From Bacteroidota bacterium (lineage in GTDB: Bacteria; Bacteroidota; Bacteroidia; Flavobacteriales; Crocinitomicaceae): 48,405 nt of DNA. This document shows, in pieces, positions 8,033-17,346 of this stretch (the first letter of the stretch is position 1; every line of letters begins with the position of its first letter). Under the pieces are notes generated by a model. That model did no database searches. It worked only from the letters and a program-made list of their open reading frames with translations, and had not been told where the DNA came from. Location of the stretch: contig JAKQEZ010000358.1 in assembly GCA_029558435.1 (NCBI GenBank), positions 1 to 48,405 of the forward strand, read 5' to 3'. The translations under genes and the position numbers were made by a program.

Positions 8033-9208
8033 GTGAAAAAACAAGTTCAATTATACAAAAACAAAGCAGAATCGGTCATGCGCAAACATCCTTGGGTGTT
8101 TTCTGGTGCAATTGATTTGGCGTCGGAAGATTTGCAAGATGGAGATGTGGTTGAGGTATTGGATAGTAAAGCCAATTTTTTAGCCGTTGGTCATTTCCAA
8201 AATGCTACAATTGCCGTTCGCATCTTATCTTTTGATAATAAAGCAATTGACGCTAATTTTTTTCAAAAGAAAATTGAAAATGCCGTTCAGCTAAGAAGAA
8301 ATCTTAATTTATTTCGTCCGGATAATTCCATCATGCGTTTGATACATGGTGAAGGCGACGGTTTGCCGGGATTGATTGTAGATTATTACAATAAAGTTGC
8401 CGTTATTCAATGCCATAGTGTGGGGATGTATCGAGCGGTTGAACACATTGCACAAGCACTTCATTCGGTATTGAAAGAGGAGGTGATTGCCATTTACAAC
8501 AAATCGTCGGATACGTTGGCACACAAAGACCAAATGGAAATAAAAGACGGTTATTTATTGGGTAACTGCCCTACTCCACATGTTGCCCTTGAAAATGGTG
8601 TGAAATTTAATATTGATTGGATAAACGGACAAAAAACTGGATTTTTCATTGATCAACGTGAAAACAGAGCGCTTTTAGGAAAATACGCTAAAGGCAAAAA
8701 AGTATTGAATACGTTTTGTTATTCAGGAGGATTTAGTTTAACAGCGTTGAAAAATGGAGCATCACTTGTTCATTCGTTGGACAGTTCTGCAAAAGCAATT
8801 CAGTTAACAGATGACAACATTGCGTTAAATCAATTTGAAAGTCATCAATCCATTGTTGCCGATGCGGTTGAATACATTAAAAACTTGCCAGAGCAATACG
8901 ATGTGATTGTGTTGGACCCACCTGCATTTGCAAAACACCGCGATAAACGCCATAAAGCAATTCAAGGATACAAACGATTGAATGCAAATGCTTTGCGACA
9001 AATAAAACCTGGTGGATTTTTGTTTACGTTTTCATGCTCGCAAGTAATTGATAAATATTTGTTTACCAATACGGTAATTGCAGCTGCCATTGAAGTGGGA
9101 CGTAATGTACGCATTGTTGAACAATTGCACCAACCTGCAGATCACCCCATTTCTGCCTACCATCCAGAAGGTGAATACTTGAAAGGATTGGTGGTGTATG
9201 TTGATTAA
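8033..9208 (+). CDS. rlmI: RlmI/RlmK-family 23S rRNA cytosine-C5 methyltransferase
   Basis: A 391-residue SAM-dependent RNA methyltransferase starting at GTG. An N-terminal PUA-like domain (1-75; RKHPWVFSGAI) is followed by the RlmI-type GQKTGFFIDQRENR element. The class I SAM site VLNTFCYSGGFSLTAL comes next, then the catalytic motif DVIVLDPPAFAKH and FTFSCSQ, which carries the second catalytic Cys. By family it would make m5C in 23S rRNA (position 1962 in E. coli). The exact site here is inferred. It stands alone between divergent ctaB and a downstream lipoprotein with its own promoter. Confidence 0.85.
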   Translation: MKKQVQLYKNKAESVMRKHPWVFSGAIDLASEDLQDGDVVEVLDSKANFLAVGHFQNATIAVRILSFDNKAIDANFFQKKIENAVQLRRNLNLFRPDNSIMRLIHGEGDGLPGLIVDYYNKVAVIQCHSVGMYRAVEHIAQALHSVLKEEVIAIYNKSSDTLAHKDQMEIKDGYLLGNCPTPHVALENGVKFNIDWINGQKTGFFIDQRENRALLGKYAKGKKVLNTFCYSGGFSLTALKNGASLVHSLDSSAKAIQLTDDNIALNQFESHQSIVADAVEYIKNLPEQYDVIVLDPPAFAKHRDKRHKAIQGYKRLNANALRQIKPGGFLFTFSCSQVIDKYLFTNTVIAAAIEVGRNVRIVEQLHQPADHPISAYHPEGEYLKGLVVYVD

Positions 9209-9237
9209 AATCATAAACGATTGTATTTTTTAAATGT

Positions 9238-9245
9238 TATATTTG
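9238..9245 (+). promoter_or_regulatory. Predicted -7 element of the His-rich lipoprotein gene
   Basis: TATATTTG matches TAnnTTTG 30 nt before the ATG. The -33 element is weak (nearest TTG only 14 bp away). Confidence 0.4.
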
Positions 9246-9275
9246 TAAAGTATCAATTCATAATAAATCAAAGAA

Positions 9276-9767
9276 ATGAAAAAAAATATTTTAACAATTG
9301 TAGCAGTTTGTGGCTTGTTGGTGTATGGATGTGGTGACCATGATGGACATTCACACGAAGGGCATTCACACGACGGACATTCACACAATGAGCAAGTAGA
9401 ACATGCAGATCATGATGACCATGATGATGAAGCCGCTGAAGAAATTGTTCTTAATGAAGGTAAAAAATGGGAGGTTAATGCCGAAATGAAGCCTTTTATT
9501 GCAAATGCTGAAAAATTGCTAAAAAAATACATCGACAGCAAAGGAACCGATTATAAAAAATTAGCGGAGCAATTGAATGCCGAAAATTCTTCGTTGATTA
9601 ACAGCTGTACAATGGACGGAAAAAGTCACGATGAATTGCACAAATGGTTACACCCTCATTTGGAATTGGTAGATGAATTAAAAAATGAAGACAATGCAGC
9701 TGATGCAAAAGAGATTGTTTCTGAATTAGAACATTCATTTGTAACTTTTCATACCTATTTTCAATAA
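9276..9767 (+). CDS. Histidine-rich putative lipoprotein, probably metal-binding
   Basis: A 163-residue protein with an N-terminal signal and a probable lipobox ending at Cys19 (LLVYGC). A His/Asp-rich stretch follows (21-52), built from HDGHS/HEGHS-type repeats, which looks like a divalent-metal (Zn, Cu or Ni) binding or buffering segment. The remainder (about 60-163) is predicted helical with spaced His residues (KSHDELHKWLHPHLE and EHSFVTFHTYF), resembling a small four-helix domain. I do not recognise a named family. It has its own promoter and a strong terminator, so it is monocistronic. Confidence 0.75.
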   Translation: MKKNILTIVAVCGLLVYGCGDHDGHSHEGHSHDGHSHNEQVEHADHDDHDDEAAEEIVLNEGKKWEVNAEMKPFIANAEKLLKKYIDSKGTDYKKLAEQLNAENSSLINSCTMDGKSHDELHKWLHPHLELVDELKNEDNAADAKEIVSELEHSFVTFHTYFQ

Positions 9768-9784
9768 AAAAATACACGCATAAA

Positions 9785-9822
9785 AAAAGAGATTGATTTC
9801 ATGTAAAAAATCAATCTCTTTT
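9785..9822. terminator. Bidirectional intrinsic terminator
   Basis: A perfect 15-bp inverted repeat (9785-9799 with 9808-9822, loop 8 nt) with A-tracts and T-tracts on both sides. It separates the His-rich lipoprotein gene from the convergent LolA-like gene. Confidence 0.85.
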
Positions 9823-9838
9823 CTTTTATAATCAATCA

Positions 9839-10480
9839 TTAATCCTCAATAATCTGGTATCCTGGGTATTTTGATTTATCAAAAGTAAATTTAGAATCAG
9901 GAGCATCCACATTAAAATCCAATTTGGTGATGGTATAGGTTGTAGAACTACCGTCTTTTCCTTTCAAAGTTGCTTTTTTCAATTCATTGTTGGCTTTGTT
10001 GATGTAAACAATGATGGTGTGAAATTCGGCTGATTTTACATTTTTAGGATACAAATTGATAACGTGTACCGTTTCGTTGCCCAATTGCGTTTCTTTTTGG
10101 TATTTGCTTTTGTAATCTTTGTCCCACAATGTCATCATGCGTTTTGGATTGATGGTTGCATTTCCATCGTCTTCATCAGAAACATACACCGATTTTTCTT
10201 CCTTGATGATGGTCCAAATTTTTGTTCCGTTAGAAATACGTGTAAAATCACCAAAAGTGGCGTAATATTTATTGGCTTTTGACCAACCTTTACCAATGTT
10301 GTTTTCTGTTGCTCCGTCCACATTTTTTATAGATGCAGAAAACTCTAAATAAACCGATGTGCTGCCGTTTACTTTGGTAGAAAACTCGCGTAATATTTTG
10401 TCGGCCTTTGGATCGCTTTCTGTTTGTGAAAATCCAGTAAAGCTCAAAAGCACAATAAGTAATGTCAATATTTTTTTCAT
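9839..10480 (-). CDS. lolA: LolA-like outer-membrane lipoprotein carrier protein
   Basis: A 213-residue secreted protein. I place the start at the ATG at 10480, where a clean signal peptide begins (MKKILTLLIVLLSFTGFSQ). An in-frame ATG 48 nt upstream (10528) would add a polar extension that overlaps the esterase gene. The mature part has the LolA/LolB half-barrel pattern: KADKILREFSTKVNG, strands with alternating hydrophobics, MMTLWDKDYKSKY, and a C-terminal KFTFDKSKYPGY. It would carry lipoproteins across the periplasm. It is the third gene of an operon with an esterase and a lipoprotein. Confidence 0.8.
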   Translation of the reverse strand: MKKILTLLIVLLSFTGFSQTESDPKADKILREFSTKVNGSTSVYLEFSASIKNVDGATENNIGKGWSKANKYYATFGDFTRISNGTKIWTIIKEEKSVYVSDEDDGNATINPKRMMTLWDKDYKSKYQKETQLGNETVHVINLYPKNVKSAEFHTIIVYINKANNELKKATLKGKDGSSTTYTITKLDFNVDAPDSKFTFDKSKYPGYQIIED

Positions 10481-10520
10481 TTGTTGAATTTTTGTTCTTT
10501 TCACCATAAAACGTGCCAAA

Positions 10521-11147
10521 TTAATCATGTAAAATTTCTTTCAAGGTGGGGATGTCAATGTCGTGTTTTCCTTCAAATTGCTTGACATCAAACCCTAAAT
10601 TTTTATAGAAAGCGCAATATTCTGCTTGTTGTTCGGCACTAAAAAACTCATCGTTGGTTCCTACAACAAATGTGTTGTTTGTTGCCTCTTGGTGTTTTGC
10701 AAACAATTCTTCTGCATCCAAATCAGGCGGCAAAACAGATGCCCACACAATAAAACGGTTGTAGTAGGATTGTCCGCCATAAAAATAACGTGCAGCCGTT
10801 GCAGCTCCTTGCGAAAATCCAAGCATAACGGTTTCTTCATAGCTGTTTTCAGCAAAAAGTTGTTTGCTCAATTGGTGCAACCACTCAAGGTTGTCTTGAA
10901 TGTCCATTTCTCTATCTTCTTTGGTCATCCATGAAGCACCCACACGCCCCGAATGCCCATTTTGATAAAAACGATGCAAGCCCTCGGGTGCCACCACATA
11001 CCAATCGTCTGAAAGTTCATTGAATTTGTGAATGAAATAACGCGCCAATTGCCCATAGCCATGCAATACCACCAACAATTTTTTTGCCGTTGGATTGCCC
11101 TTTGAAAAATAGCGGGCAGTTTTAGGAACGGTTATGTGATGCTCCAT
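10521..11147 (-). CDS. Alpha/beta hydrolase (phospholipase/carboxylesterase family)
   Basis: A 208-residue cytoplasmic hydrolase of the small carboxylesterase (YpfH/Est) type. It has the oxyanion loop VVLHGYGQ near the N-terminus and the nucleophile elbow GFSQGAA with Ser112. Asp166 and His195 (in GKHDID) complete the triad at the expected spacing. The substrate is unknown. Its ATG overlaps the stop of the upstream lipoprotein gene by one base (TAATG), which indicates translational coupling. Confidence 0.85.
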   Translation of the reverse strand: MEHHITVPKTARYFSKGNPTAKKLLVVLHGYGQLARYFIHKFNELSDDWYVVAPEGLHRFYQNGHSGRVGASWMTKEDREMDIQDNLEWLHQLSKQLFAENSYEETVMLGFSQGAATAARYFYGGQSYYNRFIVWASVLPPDLDAEELFAKHQEATNNTFVVGTNDEFFSAEQQAEYCAFYKNLGFDVKQFEGKHDIDIPTLKEILHD

Positions 11148-11935
11148 TAGTTGGGTGTGTAATATTTTCTGTCCTGTGTGTTAAAGAAAAAGCGTTTCAA
11201 TAATTGTTTTTCACACGTAATTTCTGGCTCTATCGTGTTGTAATCATCGGTTGGAGCAATGTTTTTAATTTTTGCAAAATTGATGATGATGTCTTTTACG
11301 TTGGAATAAGATCCTTTGCCGTATTCAAAACAATAGGCTTCCACTTTGTCTGTTCCCCAACCGTCATATAGCTTCCATTGGAAAGAATAAAACGGTAAAT
11401 CGTCCATCATCAAATAAATTTTTCTGAATTGCGAATTGCGAATGGCATAATCTACCACGATGTCTTTGTGCGATTCTGAAGATATGTTTTCAAAAGAAAT
11501 TTTCAACTCGCGTTGTGGAGTTGACGCAATAATAAACGGAGGTGTGAATTTATCGGTTTTACTGCTCCAGTAAAAAAAGTAATTGTGATTACCAAAATAA
11601 CCCAATACTTCCGATTTGTTTACTAAATTTTTCTCTTCAGCCGATTTATAAGCATCTTCTAAACGATTGACAGTGATTACCATGTCTTTTTTGTCGTCAT
11701 CGTTTAAATGTTCTTCGTAAATTTTTAAGCTGTAATTTTCTCCCGGACGCGTGTTTAATTTGCGTTCTACGTATTGTTTCAAACGTTGATCAAACGGAAG
11801 AGACGGATCGTCGTCATCTACTTTTTTTTCTAATGGATTGGTATTTTTTGTGTTTTCTTCATTTTTTGTGGTGCAAGCAACCATGGCACTACATACAATT
11901 CCAACCGATAGAAAGTAAGCTATTGTTTTCTTCAT
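11147..11935 (-). CDS. Hypothetical lipoprotein
   Basis: A 262-residue protein with a signal peptide and lipobox (SAMVAC, Cys21), followed by a polar Asn/Glu/Asp-rich linker and a globular domain (about 55-262). I do not recognise a named family. Visible features include a possible metal-binding DDDDPS stretch and alternating aromatic/hydrophobic segments (HNYFFYWSSKTD, YSFQWKLYDGWG). It leads a three-gene operon with the esterase and LolA-like genes and has its own leaderless-type promoter. Confidence 0.75.
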   Translation of the reverse strand: MKKTIAYFLSVGIVCSAMVACTTKNEENTKNTNPLEKKVDDDDPSLPFDQRLKQYVERKLNTRPGENYSLKIYEEHLNDDDKKDMVITVNRLEDAYKSAEEKNLVNKSEVLGYFGNHNYFFYWSSKTDKFTPPFIIASTPQRELKISFENISSESHKDIVVDYAIRNSQFRKIYLMMDDLPFYSFQWKLYDGWGTDKVEAYCFEYGKGSYSNVKDIIINFAKIKNIAPTDDYNTIEPEITCEKQLLKRFFFNTQDRKYYTPN

Positions 11936-11939
11936 GAAA

Positions 11940-11968
11940 CAAAGATAATTGTTCTCAATGAAATCAAA
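11940..11968 (-). promoter_or_regulatory. Predicted promoter of the lipoprotein-esterase-LolA operon
   Basis: On the minus strand TATCTTTG (11947-11940) and TTTG (11968-11965) are 17 bp apart. The ATG is only 4 nt beyond the -7 element, so the mRNA would be leaderless. Confidence 0.55.
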
Positions 11969-13070
11969 TTTTTATTTTATCAATTTTTTCTTTTCGGATT
12001 GCCGTATAGATGATGTGTTGAATGAAGTCATCTGTGGTGGTGGTTGTTTGAATGTATCGTTTCCAATATATCGGCAATTGGTGGTTCATGTGAAATGGGC
12101 AATAGCCAAATCCAACAAACTGACCGTTTTCCACATACAAAATAGAACGTTCAAATTTGGTGCGTCCTTTTCTTAAAATAAAAAACGATTCGCCATTAAA
12201 ATCCATTACTGCCAAATCTTCGTCAAACAAATTTTGCTTGGTTGTTTTGCTTGATTTTTTATTGTAGGGTGTGGAATGGCGTTGCAATAGTTGGTGTTCA
12301 ATTATTGCTGCAACCAATTCATTCCCTGTAAGTTCAAACTCAACTCGTGCAATATTCTTGCCCCATGCAGCCGATTTTTTTTGAGTGCTATTTTTAAGGT
12401 GTTGCTCAATTTGTGTGCGGATGTATTTGCCTTTTCCGATGTAAATTAATTGATTGTTTTCATCAAAAAACTTGTAAATTCCTGGTTTGTTTGGAATTTC
12501 CTCAATTTCTTCCATGTTGAGCAAAGGATGCAATTCGTTGACGTCAATTTCTTCTTGAATAAATTTCGTTACATCGTCGGTTTCCATTAAGTGAGTCAAC
12601 AGTTTAGCCGTTGCCAATGCATCACCTCCCGCTCTATGGCGACCTTTAAGCGCAATACCTAGTGAACGTGTCAACTTCCCTAAACTATACGATTCCATGT
12701 CGGGCAAGAGCTTGCGACTGGTTTGCACCGTACACAAATGTGGCAATCGGAAATCATAACCCAATCGCTTGTATTCACTGCGTATCATGCCGTAATCAAA
12801 CGATACATTGTGGGCAACAAACACCGTTCCTTTGGTAAATTCAATGATTTCTTTGGCTATTTCGTAAAATTTAGGCGAGTTTGCTACCATTTCATCGGTA
12901 ATTCCAGTCAAATTGGATACAAATTCTGGAATAGGCATTTCTGGATTCACCAACGATTCAAATTCGCCAATAACGTTTACACCATCGTGTTTATAGATAG
13001 CAATCTCCGTAATCTTGGAAGATTTTGGATTGCCACCAGTGGTTTCAACATCTATTACCGAAAAAATCAT
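11964..13070 (-). CDS. DEDDh 3'-5' exonuclease fused to a GIY-YIG (UvrC-like) nuclease domain
   Basis: A 368-residue fusion. The N-terminal DnaQ-type exonuclease (1-165) keeps all DEDDh residues: Asp7 and Glu9 in IDVETTG, Asp92 in NVSFDYG, and His145/Asp150 in RHRAGGDA. The second domain (about 190-275) is a GIY-YIG nuclease: GIY197-199, YIG210-212, Arg218, Glu258 and Asn270. A C-terminal extension (280-368) has no recognised motif. This epsilon/UvrC-N fusion (Cho-like) is known in several phyla and is presumed to act in DNA repair. Downstream is the convergent-free gap before the lipoprotein operon. Confidence 0.9.
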   Translation of the reverse strand: MIFSVIDVETTGGNPKSSKITEIAIYKHDGVNVIGEFESLVNPEMPIPEFVSNLTGITDEMVANSPKFYEIAKEIIEFTKGTVFVAHNVSFDYGMIRSEYKRLGYDFRLPHLCTVQTSRKLLPDMESYSLGKLTRSLGIALKGRHRAGGDALATAKLLTHLMETDDVTKFIQEEIDVNELHPLLNMEEIEEIPNKPGIYKFFDENNQLIYIGKGKYIRTQIEQHLKNSTQKKSAAWGKNIARVEFELTGNELVAAIIEHQLLQRHSTPYNKKSSKTTKQNLFDEDLAVMDFNGESFFILRKGRTKFERSILYVENGQFVGFGYCPFHMNHQLPIYWKRYIQTTTTTDDFIQHIIYTAIRKEKIDKIKI

Positions 13071-13074
13071 TGGG

Positions 13075-13102
13075 CAAAATTAGTGAATTATTTTATTTTC
13101 AA
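13075..13102 (-). promoter_or_regulatory. Predicted promoter of the exonuclease/GIY-YIG gene
   Basis: Minus-strand TAATTTTG (13082-13075) with TTG 17 bp upstream (13102-13100). The ATG follows 4 nt after the -7 element, so a leaderless transcript is predicted. Confidence 0.55.
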
Positions 13103-13228
13103 TGAGCAATTTACACCAAAGAAATTGCGCCGTTTTCTTTTTTTGATGTGCATAAAATTCAGACGTTGAAGTCTTGTTAAAAGCTATTTTATCCGTAAAT
13201 TGCACCACTTTTTAATTCAAACAACAAG

Positions 13229-13693
13229 ATGACAGCATCAATAATGATAGATTTGGCATACAAGCACATGAAAACGCTTGAAACAGAGTTTAAGCCATTA
13301 ACAGAAGAAGGAAAGTTAGAATGCCTAATTTACAACGTGTTAATTTGCAATTTTAGTGCGCAATCGCGTTATGACAAAGGAAAAATGGAAGTATTGAACT
13401 CCGATTTGTTTGGAATTTTAATCAGCGATTTTAGATTATACGTTGATGAAACCGAAGAAGAAAAAATTGGAGAATTGATTGAAAGCCGTTTCAAAAACCA
13501 TTTTAGAGATATTGTGATGATTTTGGAGGGAGGTGCGTTTGACCCCAATGATTCGTTTTGGTACATGTACAGAAAACCACTGACTTTTGAGGCGGTGGGA
13601 GAAATTGACCCCGAAATGATGGCGAAGTTTAAGCCTGTTTTAGTAAAAATGTCTAAAGCAATTTTAGAAGAAGCCGATAATTTACCCGATTAA
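13229..13693 (+). CDS. Hypothetical protein
   Basis: A 154-residue soluble, mostly helical acidic protein without a signal peptide. I do not recognise the family. The C-terminal half contains GGAFDPNDSFWYMYRKPLTF, a segment that looks conserved in character. It precedes the YyaL-type gene by 21 nt in the same direction, so the two are probably co-transcribed. An in-frame internal ATG six codons downstream is an alternative start. Confidence 0.7.
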   Translation: MTASIMIDLAYKHMKTLETEFKPLTEEGKLECLIYNVLICNFSAQSRYDKGKMEVLNSDLFGILISDFRLYVDETEEEKIGELIESRFKNHFRDIVMILEGGAFDPNDSFWYMYRKPLTFEAVGEIDPEMMAKFKPVLVKMSKAILEEADNLPD

Positions 13694-13714
13694 TTCCCTG
13701 CAAATTTACCCTAC

Positions 13715-15727
13715 ATGAAAAAAGTTAATGCATTAATGCAAGAAAGTTCGCCTTATTTACTTCAACATGCCGATAATCCTGTTGATTGGGTGCCGTGGAG
13801 TGAAGCAGCATTTGAACGTGCCCGCCAAGAAAATAAATTGGTGTTGGTGAGCATTGGTTACTCTTCTTGCCACTGGTGCCACGTGATGGAGCACGAATGT
13901 TTTGAAGACGAAGAAGTGGCTGCATTAATGAACCAACATTTTATCAATATTAAAGTGGATAGAGAAGAACGCCCGGATGTGGACCAAGTGTACATGACGG
14001 CGGTTCAACTTATGACACAAAGCGGTGGTTGGCCATTGAATTGTTTTACATTGCCCGATGGTCGCCCAATTTATGGTGGAACGTATTTTCCAAAAGAGCA
14101 ATGGATGTCTATTTTAAATTCGTTGCATTACACGTTTACCAACGAAAAAGAGCGTACCGAAGAATATGCAACCATGCTTCACGATGGAATAGTTGCCAGT
14201 GAATTGATTGATACTCCGCAAGAAAAAACAACATTTTCCAATGAAAAATTGCACGAAATGGTGGTGCGTTGGAAACGACAATTTGATACAATGGAAGGAG
14301 GCGATGCTCGTGCTCCTAAGTTTCCTATGCCGAGCAATTATCAATTTTTATTGCAATACGGTGTTCAGTTTTCGGATGAAAAAACAATGCAACATGTGGA
14401 GCTAACCTTGGATAAAATGGCAATGGGTGGAATTTACGATCATGTGGGAGGTGGTTTTACACGCTATTCTACCGATATGTTGTGGAAAGTGCCTCATTTT
14501 GAAAAAATGTTGTACGATAATGCCCAATTAATTTCCTTGTACTCGCAAGCCTACAAAGTGTTTAAAAAACCATTGTATGCGCGTGTTGTGCACCAAACTA
14601 TTGAATGGTTGCAACGCGAAATGCAAGATTTTGACGGTGTTTATCACGCTGCAATTGATGCCGATAGTCAAGGCGAGGAAGGATTGTACTATTGTTGGTC
14701 GCTGCAAGAATACAAAGAAGCTTTGCACGAAAACTACGATTTTGCGTCGGATTTGTATGCATTTAATGAAAGAGGACATTGGGAAGATGGCAAATACATT
14801 CCTTTGCGTGTTTTAACCGATGCCGAACTGCAAAAAAAATACAACCTTACGCCCGAAGCGTTGGAACAAAAAATTGCACAAGTAAACGATGCTTTGTTGC
14901 AAACCAGAAAACGCCGCATTCGCCCAGCAATTGACGATAAATGTTTAACTGCGTGGAATGCCTTGCTAATTACAGGTTTATCGGATGCCTATGCCGCATT
15001 TCAAAACGAAGAATACATGTATTTGGCTTTGAAAATGGTGCGTTGGGTGTTGAAATACCAACTAAAAGACGATAATTCATTGTGGCGAACAAGAAAACAC
15101 AACATCAGTTCAATTGATGGGTTTTTGGAAGACTATGCCACCGTAATTCAAGCGTTTGTTCGTTTTTACGAAGTAACAGGCTTGGAAGAATATGCACTAA
15201 AAGCTCGAGATATAACAGAATATGTGCTTGTTCATTTCCAAAACAAGGAAAGCAAAATGTTTTATTTTACGCCCGATTCTACCAAGTTGATTGCACGCAA
15301 AATGGACATCAACGACAATGTGATTCCATCGAGTAATTCAATCATGGCTAACAATTTATTGGTTTTAGGGCATTTATTTGGTAAAACCGAATGGATAGAA
15401 ACAGCACATCAGCAATTGGCTAATATTTATGACGGTATGGAACAATATGGCTCCATGTATTCCAATTGGGCAACAGCATTATTTAAATGTACTCAACCCT
15501 ATTTTGAAGTAGTATTTTCGGGCGATAACAAACTAGAAAACAGTGCACTTCTGCAAAATCAGTATGTTCCAAATGTGCTAACAGCCTATGATTCTTCGGT
15601 CATTGCATTAGGGATGAACAAAGAAAGCACAACAGATTTAATTTTTGTTTGCTCCGAAAACAGCGGATGTTTGCCTCCGTTTGATAGTGTTGAAGAAGTT
15701 ATCAATGTAGTGAAGAAACAAGCATAA
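13715..15727 (+). CDS. YyaL/SPATA20-family thioredoxin-domain protein (DUF255)
   Basis: A 670-residue protein beginning with the family signature [19 protein letters not shown] thioredoxin-like domain follows with CHWC (Cys52, Cys55), DREERPDVD and GGWPLNCF. The rest (about 200-660) is an (alpha/alpha)6-barrel-like region resembling N-acylglucosamine 2-epimerase/cellobiose-epimerase folds ([36 protein letters not shown]). The family is widespread and its biochemical role is not established. It is followed by a strong terminator. Confidence 0.92.
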   Translation: MKKVNALMQESSPYLLQHADNPVDWVPWSEAAFERARQENKLVLVSIGYSSCHWCHVMEHECFEDEEVAALMNQHFINIKVDREERPDVDQVYMTAVQLMTQSGGWPLNCFTLPDGRPIYGGTYFPKEQWMSILNSLHYTFTNEKERTEEYATMLHDGIVASELIDTPQEKTTFSNEKLHEMVVRWKRQFDTMEGGDARAPKFPMPSNYQFLLQYGVQFSDEKTMQHVELTLDKMAMGGIYDHVGGGFTRYSTDMLWKVPHFEKMLYDNAQLISLYSQAYKVFKKPLYARVVHQTIEWLQREMQDFDGVYHAAIDADSQGEEGLYYCWSLQEYKEALHENYDFASDLYAFNERGHWEDGKYIPLRVLTDAELQKKYNLTPEALEQKIAQVNDALLQTRKRRIRPAIDDKCLTAWNALLITGLSDAYAAFQNEEYMYLALKMVRWVLKYQLKDDNSLWRTRKHNISSIDGFLEDYATVIQAFVRFYEVTGLEEYALKARDITEYVLVHFQNKESKMFYFTPDSTKLIARKMDINDNVIPSSNSIMANNLLVLGHLFGKTEWIETAHQQLANIYDGMEQYGSMYSNWATALFKCTQPYFEVVFSGDNKLENSALLQNQYVPNVLTAYDSSVIALGMNKESTTDLIFVCSENSGCLPPFDSVEEVINVVKKQA

Positions 15728-15764
15728 AAAAACCTGTGTTGAACCAAATCAGCACAGGTTTTTT
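15727..15764. terminator. Intrinsic terminator
   Basis: A 12-bp inverted repeat (15727-15738 with 15753-15764), loop 14 nt, with A/T tracts on both sides. It lies between the YyaL-type gene and the convergent T9SS protein gene and can serve both. Confidence 0.82.
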
Positions 15765-15781
15765 CAATATTTAGGTATTTG

Positions 15782-17191
15782 TTATTTTACCTGAATTTTA
15801 ATCATTTTAGTTGTGTTTTCTGCAACTACTTTCACTAAATAAGCTCCAGCATTCAATTGGTGAATATTGTAATAAGTTTGAGGAGCATCAAAACTTGCTA
15901 CTTCATTTCCAAGTAAATCATAAATTAAAACACGTTTAACACCATTCCCTTCAATGAATAATTTATCAGAAGCTGGATTAGGGTAAACCGACAATGAATT
16001 GGAAGCTACTTCATCAATTCCTGCACATGCACTTACAGTAATGTTTTTTGTTGCTTGTCCACCACAACCATTTCCATCTGTATAGGTATAAGTTATTGCC
16101 CAAGATCCAACACCTGCAGTTGAAGGGTTAAATTGACCACTCACAACAGACGGTCCAGAATATATACCTCCCGTTGGACTACCTTGATTCAACGTGATAG
16201 GGTTGTGATATACACACATTGCATCAAAGTTGGCAAGCACAACATTCGGTTGAGGATGAACCACTAAATTGGTTCCGTTATCTGTATCAGAAATTAACGC
16301 TGGGCTAGTAGATACAACACGGATACGGTAGCCATTTCCTGCATTCACATTGTTTGGGATGGTTGCTGCAATAACTTGTGCTCCTGAAGTTGATGAATTT
16401 AATGTTCCAATAGCAGTTGGTGAAGCAAAACTTCCTGATGCATCAGATAATTGAGCGGTAAAAACATTTCCAGAAGTATAAGTGCCTGTTGCATCAAAAG
16501 AAACATTGATATTTTTTGTTGTGCCTTGACACCATGCATCAGAATTTGAAATAACCAAGTTGCTAATTGCATCTGCTTGACCATTGGCTGTAATCAACAC
16601 ATCATCAATTGAAAATGCAGGGTCTTGACCTAAATCACCATCTGTCCAATTGAACTTAAATTTTAGAGTTGCTTGGTTATCAAATGCTGGTAACGTGTGA
16701 GTTGCTTGTGTCCACGCACTAACACCCGAGTAGGTTGCAAGTAAATTCCACGAAGAGCCATTATCTGTAGAATAATAAACTTTTCCTTCGCTATCTCCTG
16801 CTGCACCAACAGCCAAATACCAATAGCTAAAAGTAACACCCGTTTTCCCTACTGTTGAAATGCTTGAGGTCATTGTTGCATCTTGGTTTGCATATACCCC
16901 TGTTTGATAATTAGCATTGGAAACACCTAAAGCCACAACCGTTGTATTGTGAATATGCAAATAGTTGGAGGTTGGCGCCCCGTTTATTCCCGAAGGTTGA
17001 TTGGGAGTATTGTTAATAAAACCTGAAAATCCTGTGTATGAATTATTCACAATCCATTGATTTGCTGCAGAACCAGTGTTTAAAGTCCAATTGGATGAGC
17101 CACTTTCAAAATTATCCTGAAAAAGAGTTTCTTGACCAAAAGTTAGCTGCGCACACAACAGTGCTGAAATTGAAAGTAATAGTTTTTTCAT
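15782..17191 (-). CDS. T9SS type A sorting-domain secreted protein with a jelly-roll-like N-terminal domain
   Basis: A 469-residue secreted protein. The signal peptide (MKKLLLSISALLCAQLTFGQ) is followed by a choice-of-anchor/MAM-like jelly-roll domain (about 21-200: LFQDNFESGSSNWTLN, FSYWYLAVG, PAFSIDDVLI). Then come Ig-like or adhesion-type repeats (about 205-390) and a T9SS type A C-terminal signal (about 400-469: VYPNPASDKLFIEG, GAYLVKVVAEN). It is expected on the outer surface or in the medium. The binding target is unknown. It is monocistronic and ends at the shared terminator. Confidence 0.88.
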   Translation of the reverse strand: MKKLLLSISALLCAQLTFGQETLFQDNFESGSSNWTLNTGSAANQWIVNNSYTGFSGFINNTPNQPSGINGAPTSNYLHIHNTTVVALGVSNANYQTGVYANQDATMTSSISTVGKTGVTFSYWYLAVGAAGDSEGKVYYSTDNGSSWNLLATYSGVSAWTQATHTLPAFDNQATLKFKFNWTDGDLGQDPAFSIDDVLITANGQADAISNLVISNSDAWCQGTTKNINVSFDATGTYTSGNVFTAQLSDASGSFASPTAIGTLNSSTSGAQVIAATIPNNVNAGNGYRIRVVSTSPALISDTDNGTNLVVHPQPNVVLANFDAMCVYHNPITLNQGSPTGGIYSGPSVVSGQFNPSTAGVGSWAITYTYTDGNGCGGQATKNITVSACAGIDEVASNSLSVYPNPASDKLFIEGNGVKRVLIYDLLGNEVASFDAPQTYYNIHQLNAGAYLVKVVAENTTKMIKIQVK

Positions 17192-17346
17192 AATGTAAAA
17201 TTTATAGTATTAGTAATTAAATGCTAATATAGTTTTTTTCCATAAAATAAGCTGCTCAATTGCAAAAAAAAATTTTCACACAAAATATTTAGTAACTTTA
17301 ACAATTGAGACACACAACATTGTTTTGATTTTCTCATTTTTGTAGT

